NCBI RefSeq assembly: GCF_000407545.1 | Contig: NZ_ASWH01000001.1 | Coordinates: forward strand, 1,379,501-1,443,500 | Direction: 5' to 3' | Length of the DNA stretch: 64,000 nt | Origin: Enterococcus gilvus ATCC BAA-350 | GTDB lineage: Bacteria; Bacillota; Bacilli; Lactobacillales; Enterococcaceae | Part shown: positions 40,261-49,045 of the stretch, one piece after another | Layout of the letters: every line of letters starts with the position of its first letter | How positions within the stretch are numbered: position 1 is the stretch's first letter | Notes under the pieces: model-generated | Told to the model about the DNA's origin: nothing | Databases searched by the model: none | Seen by the model: only the letters and a program-made list of their open reading frames with translations | Program-made: the position numbers and the translations under genes

Positions 40261-40298
40261 TAAAATTAATTTAAGAAATACGTTAGGGAGATGGTTTA

Positions 40299-40985
40299 AT
40301 GTCAGAAAACAATGTGCCTGAAATTATGACAGAATTACGGCAAGATATCGTACGTGTACCCAAAGTAATCAAGAAAGCTTCCGGAATAATCATTTTCGGT
40401 AAGAAAATCCGTTCAATTATTTTTACCACGGATATTGCAATCATTCGAAATACAGATGCGGACGCTGTGATTGCCGTCTATCCTTTTACGCCGCATCCGG
40501 CTATTACTAAGAGTATTATTGAAGCAGCAGATATTCCTGTCTTCTCTGGTGTAGCAGGAGGATTGACTCATGGCGCCCGGTCTGCATATATGGGGATGTT
40601 CGCAGAGTCTCAAGGAAGCTTAGGGGTTGTCGTAAATGGTCCAACGCCAGTAGAAACAATTGAAGCAGTGAACGATGTAGTGGATATCCCCGTTATTGCT
40701 ACGGTAACATCAAAGTACTCTAAGATTGAAGAAAAATTGGCGGCTGGCGTTGATATTATCAATATCAGTGCTGGGAAAGAAACAGTCGAAGCAGTGAGGC
40801 ATTTTCGTCAAATGTACCCAGATCTTCCAATCATTGCTACTGGAGGTCCTGATGAAGAGACGATCGAAGCAACGATTACAGCTGGAGCGAATGCAATCAC
40901 CTACACGCCACCATCAAACGGAGTCTTGTTTAGCAAGAAGATGGAGAAATACCGTAAGATGGAATACGACGAAGACCATCAATAA
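40299..40985 (+). CDS. TIM-barrel protein of unknown function
   Basis: A 228-aa protein with the repeating beta-strand/alpha-helix rhythm of a TIM barrel: DADAVIAVYPF, IPVFSGVAGGLTHG, GSLGVVVNGPTP, IPVIATVTSK, VDIINISAGKET, LPIIATGGPDEET and ANAITYTPPSNG. The glycine-rich ends of the last strands look like a phosphate-binding site of the ribulose-phosphate-binding barrel type. Similar enterococcal proteins are often labelled 'hydrolase' without evidence. The ATG at 40299 has AGGGAGA upstream. A strong terminator follows. I cannot name a substrate. Confidence 0.75.
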   Translation: MSENNVPEIMTELRQDIVRVPKVIKKASGIIIFGKKIRSIIFTTDIAIIRNTDADAVIAVYPFTPHPAITKSIIEAADIPVFSGVAGGLTHGARSAYMGMFAESQGSLGVVVNGPTPVETIEAVNDVVDIPVIATVTSKYSKIEEKLAAGVDIINISAGKETVEAVRHFRQMYPDLPIIATGGPDEETIEATITAGANAITYTPPSNGVLFSKKMEKYRKMEYDEDHQ

Positions 40986-40990
40986 AAAGG

Positions 40991-41033
40991 AAAAGGATGT
41001 CGAAATCATAAACGATTTCGGCATCCTTTTTTT
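40991..41033 (+). terminator. Terminator of the TIM-barrel gene
   Basis: A 17-bp stem (AAAAGGATGTCGAAATC with its complement, one wobble), 6-nt loop, then a T-run. Confidence 0.92.
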
Positions 41034-41060
41034 ATCTATTAGCTAATGTTTTGAGGGAAA

Positions 41061-41777
41061 CTACGATGCAAAAATAGTTTTAAACGTTGGCAATAATTGA
41101 TCAAATGATTTAAGTTCTATGTCTTGAATTTGGGTTGTTCCTTTTGGTAATTGTCGATTTCTATGGTTGAGCCAAAGCGATTGCCAGCCAGCACGTTTTG
41201 AACCAATCACGTCGTTGTTGAAATTGTCTCCGACATATAAAGAATTTTCAGGATTTAAGGAGAACTGCTTCTTGCCTAAATCGAAAATTTCAACGTCTGG
41301 TTTTTCATAGCCGGTCGCTTGAGAGATGATGATGTTTTCCTCATTGACCCAATTCAACAGACCTAATTGTAAAATCTTTTTGTATTGATGATCCGTTGGA
41401 CCGTTGGTGATAATACTAACGGGTACTTTTTTTCTTTTTAAAAAATCCAGTGTTTTTTCAACTTCTCGATGCATGGTGATAGCATCTAATTCAGCCTCAT
41501 AAACCTCTTGGAAATGCAGCGCTTCGTCATCAGTAATATGCGGATAATCCAAATCTTTTAATGATTGACTGATACGATGAGAACGCATATACTCCAGTGT
41601 CCATTCTTGAGTAATGACTTTGTTAAAGTTTGCATCACTATGCACACGAAAACGGGTATAAAGCGGGAGCATATCTTCTTCAGTAACTAAAGGAAACAAT
41701 TTTTGGACTGCTTTTCGAAATGGTTCTTGTTGATCGTAAATTGTATCATCGATATCAAATACGACAGTTTCAATCAA
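41061..41777 (-). CDS. HAD-superfamily hydrolase (YjjG-like, nucleotidase type)
   Basis: Phosphatase of about 238 aa. Motif I is FDIDDTIYD with the nucleophile and acid aspartates. Motif II is SIITNGPTDHQ, motif III the lysine in GYEKPDVEIF and motif IV VGDNFNNDV. The cap position and length match the YjjG/YfnB group that includes nucleoside-monophosphatases; the substrate is not certain. I prefer a TTG ending at 41777 because AAAGG is correctly spaced before it. An ATG ending at 41795 is in frame but has no ribosome site. Confidence 0.9.
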   Translation of the reverse strand: MIETVVFDIDDTIYDQQEPFRKAVQKLFPLVTEEDMLPLYTRFRVHSDANFNKVITQEWTLEYMRSHRISQSLKDLDYPHITDDEALHFQEVYEAELDAITMHREVEKTLDFLKRKKVPVSIITNGPTDHQYKKILQLGLLNWVNEENIIISQATGYEKPDVEIFDLGKKQFSLNPENSLYVGDNFNNDVIGSKRAGWQSLWLNHRNRQLPKGTTQIQDIELKSFDQLLPTFKTIFAS

Positions 41778-41804
41778 ATTCGACACGCCTTTCATTTTTC
41801 AGCA

Positions 41805-41819
41805 AATTTTCTGTTAATT
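41805..41819. promoter_or_regulatory. Candidate CodY box upstream of the HAD gene
   Basis: AATTTTCTGTTAATT differs at two of 15 positions from the CodY consensus AATTTTCWGAAAATT and lies in the HAD gene leader. Confidence 0.35.
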
Positions 41820-41844
41820 ACAGTAGCTATTTTAGTATAAAGAA

Positions 41845-41863
41845 TTACACAAAAAAAGTGTAA
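41845..41863. promoter_or_regulatory. Inverted repeat in the HAD promoter region
   Basis: TTACAC, seven A, GTGTAA. On the minus strand TATACT lies just downstream and TTTACA overlaps the far arm (19-nt spacing), so the dyad sits between -35 and -10. Confidence 0.4.
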
Positions 41864-42006
41864 ATCGTTGATTAGAAAAGGTTTTTGATACTAAAAAAGA
41901 CAAACCGCATATTATCAATTTTCAGTAACTGAGACTCAAAAAAAGATTTCTTTTTAAATTCTAATCTATTATGATTAAGATATAAAAACGGATAGGTGGA
42001 AAAGAG

Positions 42007-42498
42007 ATGCGTAGAAAAAAAAGACAGGTTACTGATTTAGAATTAATCAAGAAATTTGTAGAAAAAACACAAGTTGTAAGAATTGCATTGAATGGAGAAA
42101 AATATCCTTACGTTGTACCAGTAAATTTTGGATATGAATGGAACGAGGAAGAGCTAATGCTTTTTATTCATGGTGCTGCCGAAGGAAAAAAGGTAAACAT
42201 GATTAAAAATGATCCACATGTTGCAATAGAAATGGATGGTCATCATAGACTGATCGAGGGAACTAGTAATGCGGCTACTTATTCTTATGCATATCAGAGT
42301 TTTATTGGTTTTGGCCATGCAAGCTTTTTAGAGGATTTGGAAGAGAAAAGAAAGGCACTTCATGTTTTAATGGATCATGCAGCAAAAGGGGCCAGTTTTG
42401 ACGAAATACCAGAAGCTATGTTGAAACGTACGGGCATTATCAAAATAACGCTAGCTTCCTATACGATGAAGGAAAATATCCATCCAGATGAAAAATAA
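42007..42498 (+). CDS. Pyridoxamine-5'-phosphate-oxidase-like flavoprotein (NimA-like)
   Basis: A 163-aa split-barrel FMN-binding protein. The N-terminal MRRKKRQVTD and the later VVRIALNGEKYPYVVPVNFGY and LFIHGAAEGKKVNMIKND match the Nim family, which includes 5-nitroimidazole reductases. The chromosomal homologues mostly have unknown substrates, so resistance should not be assumed. The ATG at 42007 has AGGTGG upstream. It is a monocistronic gene with a shared terminator downstream. Confidence 0.87.
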   Translation: MRRKKRQVTDLELIKKFVEKTQVVRIALNGEKYPYVVPVNFGYEWNEEELMLFIHGAAEGKKVNMIKNDPHVAIEMDGHHRLIEGTSNAATYSYAYQSFIGFGHASFLEDLEEKRKALHVLMDHAAKGASFDEIPEAMLKRTGIIKITLASYTMKENIHPDEK

Positions 42499-42506
42499 TA
42501 TATATA

Positions 42507-42548
42507 AAAAAAGGCCTCAAACCTCTTAGAGAGATTTGGGGCCTTTTC
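42507..42548. terminator. Bidirectional terminator between the NimA-like and membrane-protein genes
   Basis: Stem AAAAGGCCTCAAA / TTTGGGGCCTTTT with A- and T-runs on both sides, between convergent stop codons. Confidence 0.88.
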
Positions 42549-43210
42549 TATTTATGCAGTTTTTTTAATCGATATTCTTCAAAGTAAGAAGCATTACCTC
42601 GGCTTTGGACTCTAGCATAAATACCCATCAGAACAGCACCAATTGTATTCGTTAGTAAATCACCCATGGTATCCATTAATGCAGCACGACCGACTAATAA
42701 TTTTCCTGCTGAGGTGGCATAACGCTGTAGGTTCATATCCGCCACTGTATCGCATAGAAATTCCCAAAACTCCCAAAAAACGCCGCACACTCCTGCAAAG
42801 GCAAAACCAAACAATAGGAAAAGCCACGGGGAGGTTTTGCTGATATTCGCATCCTTCATGAGGTATCCAATCAATCCGTATCCTAAGGCAGTTAATACCA
42901 TAGGACTCACAGTGTGCAAAATTTTATCCCAAAAAGATACAATTGAAATCATGTGTAATGAAGTACCCAAGAAAACAGAAATCACTAAGAAAAACCAATA
43001 AAAATAAATGATTTTTTCTGGTATGAAAAGTTTGAATAACTTAGAAATGAGTTCAGGTAAAAAGATGAGACCAATACCTGCCAAACATTCGATAACAAAA
43101 ATCACTCCTTGCTTTGTCGAATATTTGCCAATAACAAATTCAAAGATATTATACGCAAGACAGAGAATACCAAAAACTACTAATGCTGTTCTATATTTTT
43201 TATAAGTCAC
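42548..43210 (-). CDS. Integral membrane protein (YjdF/DUF2238-like)
   Basis: About 220 aa with five to six hydrophobic segments. The C-terminal half has FWEFWEFLCDTVADMNLQRY followed by ALMDTMGDLLTNTIGAVL. This acidic-aromatic pattern resembles the YjdF/DUF2238 membrane family, a tentative assignment. The GTG ending at 43210 has AAGG at the right distance; another GTG ends at 43219. It overlaps the deoxyribosyltransferase gene by about 11 nt and is the last of a three-gene minus-strand unit. Function unknown. Confidence 0.75.
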   Translation of the reverse strand: MTYKKYRTALVVFGILCLAYNIFEFVIGKYSTKQGVIFVIECLAGIGLIFLPELISKLFKLFIPEKIIYFYWFFLVISVFLGTSLHMISIVSFWDKILHTVSPMVLTALGYGLIGYLMKDANISKTSPWLFLLFGFAFAGVCGVFWEFWEFLCDTVADMNLQRYATSAGKLLVGRAALMDTMGDLLTNTIGAVLMGIYARVQSRGNASYFEEYRLKKLHK

Positions 43211-43709
43211 GCCAATCACTACCTTCTAAAAACGATTTGATGTTCTCCAGCAGGGCAGGTTCATTGCTGACAATGACACCATTCAATTTAATAAGCCCGA
43301 CTGTATAAAGGTTCAAATAATGAAATTGATTTTCTGCGGGTGTTTGTAATGCCGCTATTTTCTGCTGGTTGTCGGCGCCTTGTTGACGCGAATCTGTGTA
43401 TAGCGCGATGATTGGAATTCCTTTAGCATAGGCAACACCGATTTCTGAGGCAACACCAGCATCAATCGTCAGGCCATCTAATAAAGCGACCATCAAATCA
43501 CTTTTTAAAACTTCCTCAGTATCAGCCAAGGCGATCATCTTACTATCGGCATATGCTGATTTGTCATTGATTCCCGCATTTTCCTGCGGTAAATAGATTG
43601 TTAACTCTTTATCAATTTCGCGAATTTTTTTAACTAAATAATCATTGTAGAATAAGTCACTCTGCGCAAATAAAGGAGCAGCAAAATATATATGTTTAGA
43701 AGTAGTCAC
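43200..43709 (-). CDS. Nucleoside 2-deoxyribosyltransferase
   Basis: A 169-aa enzyme that swaps bases between 2'-deoxyribonucleosides, a purine/pyrimidine salvage activity typical of lactic acid bacteria. The motif YFAAPLFAQSD is at the N-terminus, and LDGLTIDAGVASEIGVAYAKG contains the nucleophilic glutamate. The start is GTG at 43709 with GGAGG nine bases upstream, overlapping the end of the Eis-type gene by 14 nt. It is translationally coupled on both sides. Confidence 0.92.
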   Translation of the reverse strand: MTTSKHIYFAAPLFAQSDLFYNDYLVKKIREIDKELTIYLPQENAGINDKSAYADSKMIALADTEEVLKSDLMVALLDGLTIDAGVASEIGVAYAKGIPIIALYTDSRQQGADNQQKIAALQTPAENQFHYLNLYTVGLIKLNGVIVSNEPALLENIKSFLEGSDWRDL

Positions 43710-44913
43710 TGAAATAAGCCTCCATATCCGGTATGATTGATTCTAATAATTCAACGGCTTTTTTATCCGCCTCAATTCGCTCGATCCGGGCAAGATAGGT
43801 CGCACGTCTGTAATTCATTAATAAACAAGTCAAAGTTTGAATGGTCAAACGAATACGTTTCCCTTTTGGTTGATCTGAGATATCCAAAGCACCCTTGTCG
43901 TCCCAACTCAAAGCAAAGATGCTGTTATTCCATTTTGCAACTGGATCAGTCACTTCAAAGTAGAAGGGCTCCACAGATTTTTCAAACGGGTATTCCAATA
44001 AAAATTGTTTTACATCAACAATGCGTGCCATAAAAAAAGGGGCAATCGTTTCGGTTATTTCGCTATCATCGAGTAAAAAAGATAAAGGTTCATTTTTGTA
44101 AATATCACCTTCTACCCAATAAATCATTGAAAAGTGTGCACTGATGAAATTCCACAATCCGTTTCGTGCTTCTTGATTTAAGTAGAACATTTCTTTGATA
44201 TGAAAAACTTCATCAGAGATCCAGTAGAAGAGAACACCGGTTGGTTTCTTATGCTCATCATAGTAAACCGCCGCAATCCGTTCTTCTTCATTTTCAAAGC
44301 GCCAGTATTCTTCCCAATTTAATTCTTTCCGAATCATAGCCCCGTGATTATTTAAAGCAAACTCATCGTATACCTTATAAACATCTGGATCGTCAACCTC
44401 TTTCCGTTCAACAATTCCAGGTAGATCAACTTGTTTGGGTAATTGCGTGTCTTTTATTTTGAAGCTTAATTTATCGGACATAATTTCCCAACCTTTACGT
44501 CGATAATAAGGAATATTGTAAGGATATAGATAGGAAATCCACTGTTGGTCCTGACGCATTTGAATCAGCGCTTTTTCGATCAAATCTTTCATAAGCCCGT
44601 GGTTCGCATATTCAGGATAAGTCCCAACTCCAGTAATCCCTCCCATGTCAAAAAGCTTTCCGTGAATATTTACTTCACAAGGATAGATCGCGATTTGTGA
44701 AATGAGATTTTCGTCATGAAACCAGCCAAAAACTTTTGATTGTTCCAAAACAGGCTTTTTTGCCCGAACCATTTCACGTTTGTTTTCGTACCCGCTATTT
44801 TCAATATCACTTTCGGTGACTTGAAAAACATAGCTGAGTAGTTCGTCGTATTGAGCTAAATATTCTTCACCGACTGGCTTCAAGACTAATTGTTGCTTAA
44901 AGTCATTTTCCAT
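43696..44913 (-). CDS. GNAT N-acetyltransferase, Eis family
   Basis: A 405-aa protein with the enhanced-intracellular-survival (Eis) layout. An N-terminal GNAT domain (LISQIAIYPCEVNIHGKLFDMGGITGVGTYPEYANHGLM, the acetyl-CoA loop, shown in two parts) precedes a second GNAT-like region and a C-terminal sterol-carrier-like domain. The family acetylates amines of varied substrates, including some aminoglycosides in mycobacteria; activity here is unknown. The ATG at 44913 follows GGAG. It is the first gene of the three-gene unit, divergent from lepA. Confidence 0.9.
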   Translation of the reverse strand: MENDFKQQLVLKPVGEEYLAQYDELLSYVFQVTESDIENSGYENKREMVRAKKPVLEQSKVFGWFHDENLISQIAIYPCEVNIHGKLFDMGGITGVGTYPEYANHGLMKDLIEKALIQMRQDQQWISYLYPYNIPYYRRKGWEIMSDKLSFKIKDTQLPKQVDLPGIVERKEVDDPDVYKVYDEFALNNHGAMIRKELNWEEYWRFENEEERIAAVYYDEHKKPTGVLFYWISDEVFHIKEMFYLNQEARNGLWNFISAHFSMIYWVEGDIYKNEPLSFLLDDSEITETIAPFFMARIVDVKQFLLEYPFEKSVEPFYFEVTDPVAKWNNSIFALSWDDKGALDISDQPKGKRIRLTIQTLTCLLMNYRRATYLARIERIEADKKAVELLESIIPDMEAYFSDYF

Positions 44914-45023
44914 TCTTTCATCTCCATTTTTAGTTTACAACCTTAGTATAGCAAAAGCAGGTTTATTTTTCTCTTACAGACATTGGAAATAGGGGAAAAG
45001 ACTTTTTTTCTACCGGAAACGTT

Positions 45024-45031
45024 GGTATAAT
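45024..45031 (+). promoter_or_regulatory. lepA promoter (extended -10)
   Basis: TATAAT at 45026-45031 preceded by TGG (extended -10 form), 34 nt before the lepA ATG. No strong -35 is seen. Confidence 0.5.
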
Positions 45032-45065
45032 TGACAGTGCTGACTAAAAGAAATGAGGAACTTTA

Positions 45066-46904
45066 ATGAATTTAGAAGAAATGAAGAAACGCCAAGAAAT
45101 GATTCGAAACTTTTCAATCATTGCGCATATTGATCACGGGAAGTCCACTTTGGCGGACCGAATCTTAGAACAAACAAATACTGTAAGTTCCCGAGAAATG
45201 CAAGAACAGCTATTAGATTCAATGGATCTTGAACGTGAACGCGGGATTACTATTAAATTGAATGCCGTTGAATTACACTATACCGCAATCGATGGACAAA
45301 CATATATTTTCCATTTGATTGATACACCAGGGCACGTGGATTTCACCTATGAGGTTTCGCGGAGCTTAGCTGCCTGCGAAGGAGCAGTCTTAGTAGTAGA
45401 TGCGGCCCAGGGGATCGAGGCTCAGACCTTAGCAAACGTTTATCTGGCACTTGATAACGATTTGGAAATTTTACCAGTGATCAATAAGATCGACTTGCCA
45501 GCAGCAGATCCGGAGCGCGTTCGTAAAGAAATCGAAGACGTAATCGGAATTGATGCAGAGGATGCGGTTCTTGCCAGTGCTAAGACCGGTATTGGTATTG
45601 GGGATATTTTGGAACAAATCGTAACGAATGTACCTGCACCAAGCGGTGACTTGGAGGCGCCATTAAAGGCACTGATTTTTGATTCGGTTTACGACAGCTA
45701 TCGTGGTGTCGTCTTGAATGTTCGAATCACAGACGGCGTTGTGCGTCCTGGAGATAAAATTCAGTTAATGAGCAATGGAAAAACCTTTGATGTTACTGAA
45801 GTGGGTGTATTTTCACCGAAAGCCGTTCAACGTGATTACTTAATGGTGGGAGATGTGGGCTATATTACAGCTAGCATCAAGTCTGTCCAAGATACACGTG
45901 TTGGGGATACGGTAACACTTGCTAACAATCCAGCAGGAGAAGCATTATCAGGTTATCGAAAAATGAATCCAATGGTGTTCTGCGGGTTGTACCCAATTGA
46001 TACATCAAGATACAACGATTTACGAGAAGCATTGGAAAAATTACAATTGAACGATGCGGCACTTCAATTTGAACCAGAAACTTCCCAAGCATTAGGATTT
46101 GGTTTCCGTTGCGGATTTTTAGGGTTGCTGCATATGGATGTCGTACAAGAACGCCTAGAGCGTGAATTTAATTTAGAATTGATCACTACAGCGCCGTCAG
46201 TTATTTACCATGTGAATTTGACTGACGACACACAATTAATTGTAGACAATCCATCAGATTTTCCTGATCCATCAAAAATTCAGAACGTCGAAGAGCCTTT
46301 TGTTAAAGCAAATATTATGGTGCCAAATGAATACGTGGGTGCTGTAATGGAGCTTTCTCAACGGAAACGCGGTGAATTTATCACAATGGATTATTTAGAT
46401 GATTATCGCGTAAATGTTGTTTACCATATTCCGTTATCTGAGATTGTTTTTGACTTTTTCGATAAGTTAAAGTCAAGCACCAAAGGGTACGCTTCTTTGG
46501 ATTACGAGATGGCTGATTACCGTGAAAGTCGTTTAGTTAAGATGGATATTCTGTTAAATGCTGAAAAAGTCGATGCGTTAAGCTTTATCGTTCACCGTGA
46601 ATTTGCTCAGGAACGTGGACGGGCAATTGTTGACAAGCTAAAAACATTGATTCCGCGCCAGCAGTTTGAAGTACCTATTCAAGCCACTATTGGAACAAAA
46701 ATCGTTGCACGTACGGATATCAAAGCATTACGCAAGAATGTGTTAGCAAAATGTTATGGCGGCGATGTTTCACGAAAACGTAAACTGCTTGAAAAACAAA
46801 AAGAAGGGAAAAAGCGGATGAAACAAATTGGCTCCGTAGAAGTACCTCAAGAAGCGTTCATGGCTGTTCTGAAAATGGACGAGGATGAACCTAAGAAAAA
46901 ATAA
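45066..46904 (+). CDS. lepA: Elongation factor 4 (LepA)
   Basis: Ribosome-associated GTPase of 612 aa related to EF-G. The P-loop is AHIDHGKST, followed by the switch region [20 protein letters not shown] and the guanine-specificity motif NKIDLP. The C-terminus has the LepA-specific domain ([37 protein letters not shown], in two halves). Its role is linked to ribosome assembly and translation under stress. The ATG at 45066 follows GAGG. A terminator lies before recQ. Confidence 0.97.
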   Translation: MNLEEMKKRQEMIRNFSIIAHIDHGKSTLADRILEQTNTVSSREMQEQLLDSMDLERERGITIKLNAVELHYTAIDGQTYIFHLIDTPGHVDFTYEVSRSLAACEGAVLVVDAAQGIEAQTLANVYLALDNDLEILPVINKIDLPAADPERVRKEIEDVIGIDAEDAVLASAKTGIGIGDILEQIVTNVPAPSGDLEAPLKALIFDSVYDSYRGVVLNVRITDGVVRPGDKIQLMSNGKTFDVTEVGVFSPKAVQRDYLMVGDVGYITASIKSVQDTRVGDTVTLANNPAGEALSGYRKMNPMVFCGLYPIDTSRYNDLREALEKLQLNDAALQFEPETSQALGFGFRCGFLGLLHMDVVQERLEREFNLELITTAPSVIYHVNLTDDTQLIVDNPSDFPDPSKIQNVEEPFVKANIMVPNEYVGAVMELSQRKRGEFITMDYLDDYRVNVVYHIPLSEIVFDFFDKLKSSTKGYASLDYEMADYRESRLVKMDILLNAEKVDALSFIVHREFAQERGRAIVDKLKTLIPRQQFEVPIQATIGTKIVARTDIKALRKNVLAKCYGGDVSRKRKLLEKQKEGKKRMKQIGSVEVPQEAFMAVLKMDEDEPKKK

Positions 46905-46934
46905 AGAGCAATTCTTTCATATTGCGAATAGTTC

Positions 46935-46974
46935 ATAAGGCGTTGGATAAGAAAGTCCTTCGCCTTATTTTTTT
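46935..46974 (+). terminator. Terminator of lepA
   Basis: Outer stem ATAAGGCG / CGCCTTAT enclosing a short GGA/TCC pair, then a T-run. Confidence 0.8.
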
Positions 46975-47108
46975 AAAATGCAATAGAGAACATTGATAAC
47001 CCATGTTCTTTAAGATTCAATATGTAAGAGCTAAAGTTTTTCAATACTTATCATTGAAAATAGAAAAGTTTAGTATAATTAACAGCAGTTGCAAGAAGGA
47101 GTCTCACT

Positions 47109-48860
47109 ATGGAACAAATGAAACACTTATTAGCAGAAAAATTTGGTTTTACGCAATTTCGAAACGGACAGGAGGACATTATCCAACGAGTTCTACAAAA
47201 GAAAAATGTCTTAGGGATCATGCCAACTGGCGGAGGAAAGTCTATTTGTTATCAATTGCCCGCGCTAGTTTTAGAAGGTTTAACCTTAGTTATTTCTCCG
47301 TTAATTTCCTTGATGAAAGATCAAGTTGACAGTTTGAATGAATTAGGAATTCCGGCAGCATTTATCAATAGTACGTTGTCTAATGTAGAGATGAATGATC
47401 GTGTACGACGAGCTGCGCGTGGGGAAATAAAATTATTGTATGTCGCACCAGAGCGGTTAGAGTCCTCAGATTTTCGTGAGTTATTGAGATACGTACCGAT
47501 TGAGCTTTTAGCCGTTGACGAAGCACACTGTATTTCCCAGTGGGGACACGATTTTCGCCCTAGCTATTTGAAACTGGCAGAAACGATTCAAAATTTTAAT
47601 CAACAGCCGACGGTTATAGCTTTAACAGCCACTGCGACCCCTCAAGTAGCTGAGGATATTTCTAACTTATTACATATTTCAAAGGAAAATGAAGTCAAAA
47701 CGGGTTTTGCTCGCGAAAATTTAGCTTTTCAAGTTGTAAAGGATCAAAAGGATCTTTATTTGTTGGAATATCTGAAACTAAACCATGGACAATCTGGAAT
47801 CATCTATGCTTCTACGCGTAAGGAAGTTGAACGATTGTATCATCTATTGAAGCATCATCAATTCTCAGTTGGTATGTATCATGGCGGATTAAAAGACACG
47901 GAACGGCTACAAAACCAAGAAGACTTTCTATTTGATCGGACTGAAGTAATGGTTGCTACGAACGCCTTCGGTATGGGAATCAACAAAAGCAATGTCCGCT
48001 TTGTGATACATGCACAGATTCCTGGTAATTTAGAATCTTATTACCAAGAGGCTGGACGTGCTGGAAGAGATGGATTACCAAGTGAGGCTGTTTTGTTTTA
48101 CTCGCCCAAAGATATTCAAATTCAAAAATTCTTTGTGGAGCAGTCTCAATCTGAATTAGCCTATCAGCAAAATGAATATACAAAGTTAAGGGAAATGAAC
48201 CAATATGCCCATACACAAATGTGTTTGCAGCGTTACATTCTGAATTATTTTGGCGAAGATCAGGCGGATTGCGGGAAATGCAGCAATTGTTTAGATGACC
48301 GGGAGCAGGTGAATATTACGACTGACACACAAAAGGTACTGTCTTGTGTAAAACGTATGGGCGAAAAATTTGGAAAGGCATTAGTAGCAAAAGTATTAGC
48401 CGGATCAAATGATCAAAAGATAAAGCAATGGAATTTTGAAAAATTACCAACGTATGGATTGATGAAAGAATACTCTCAGAAGGAAATTGCTAATTTGATC
48501 GACTACCTGATAGCTGAACATTATTTAGTTCCTTCTGAAGGGCAATACCCTTTATTGTCTGTATCTGAGCAAGGTATCTTAGTTCTAATGGGTAAACAAG
48601 AAGTTTATCGGAAGCAAGCGCCGGTGAAACAGTTAGTAGCAGATGATGAACTATTTGAAAAAATGCGAAGTCTACGCTCTCAGATTGCACAAGAAAAGAA
48701 TTTGCCGCCGTACGTCATTTTTTCAGATAAGACGCTGACAGAATTAGCTGAGAAACAGCCTCAAACATCTATAGAATTTTTACAAATAAAAGGTGTGGGA
48801 AAAAGTAAGCTTGATAATTATGGGGAACAGTTCTTAACTCTATTAAAAAAAGAAAACTAA
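47109..48860 (+). CDS. recQ: ATP-dependent DNA helicase RecQ
   Basis: Superfamily-2 3'-5' helicase of 583 aa for recombinational repair. Motif I is MPTGGGKSICYQLP, motif II DEAHCISQWGHDFRPSY, and motif VI is in GNLESYYQEAGRAGRDG. Zinc-binding cysteines lie in MCLQRYILNYFG and CGKCSNC. The C-terminal HRDC domain is present (KNLPPYVIFSDKTLTELA). The ATG at 47109 has AAGGAG upstream. A TATAAT at 47074-47079 is a likely -10. The gene ends in a strong terminator. Confidence 0.96.
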   Translation: MEQMKHLLAEKFGFTQFRNGQEDIIQRVLQKKNVLGIMPTGGGKSICYQLPALVLEGLTLVISPLISLMKDQVDSLNELGIPAAFINSTLSNVEMNDRVRRAARGEIKLLYVAPERLESSDFRELLRYVPIELLAVDEAHCISQWGHDFRPSYLKLAETIQNFNQQPTVIALTATATPQVAEDISNLLHISKENEVKTGFARENLAFQVVKDQKDLYLLEYLKLNHGQSGIIYASTRKEVERLYHLLKHHQFSVGMYHGGLKDTERLQNQEDFLFDRTEVMVATNAFGMGINKSNVRFVIHAQIPGNLESYYQEAGRAGRDGLPSEAVLFYSPKDIQIQKFFVEQSQSELAYQQNEYTKLREMNQYAHTQMCLQRYILNYFGEDQADCGKCSNCLDDREQVNITTDTQKVLSCVKRMGEKFGKALVAKVLAGSNDQKIKQWNFEKLPTYGLMKEYSQKEIANLIDYLIAEHYLVPSEGQYPLLSVSEQGILVLMGKQEVYRKQAPVKQLVADDELFEKMRSLRSQIAQEKNLPPYVIFSDKTLTELAEKQPQTSIEFLQIKGVGKSKLDNYGEQFLTLLKKEN

Positions 48861-48912
48861 AATGATTTCCAATTATTAATTTTTAAATTTGAAATAATGA
48901 GAAATAGAGCAG

Positions 48913-48957
48913 AAAAATAGTGATCAAAAATTAATTCCTTGATCACTATTTTTTTAT
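48913..48957 (+). terminator. Terminator of recQ
   Basis: Perfect 15-bp stem AAAAATAGTGATCAA with its complement, 11-nt loop, then T-run. Confidence 0.92.
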
Positions 48958-49045
48958 CCTAAAAAGCAACGATTGCAGGCTCGCAGACTTATTTTTTTAC
49001 TTATCAACTGATAAATAATAGAATTATAGTATGAGGAGAGTGACT

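Noticed and set aside
42007..42498. A nitroimidazole-resistance gene
   Set aside because: The protein belongs to the Nim-like flavoprotein family, but chromosomal homologues are common and the sequence alone does not show resistance.
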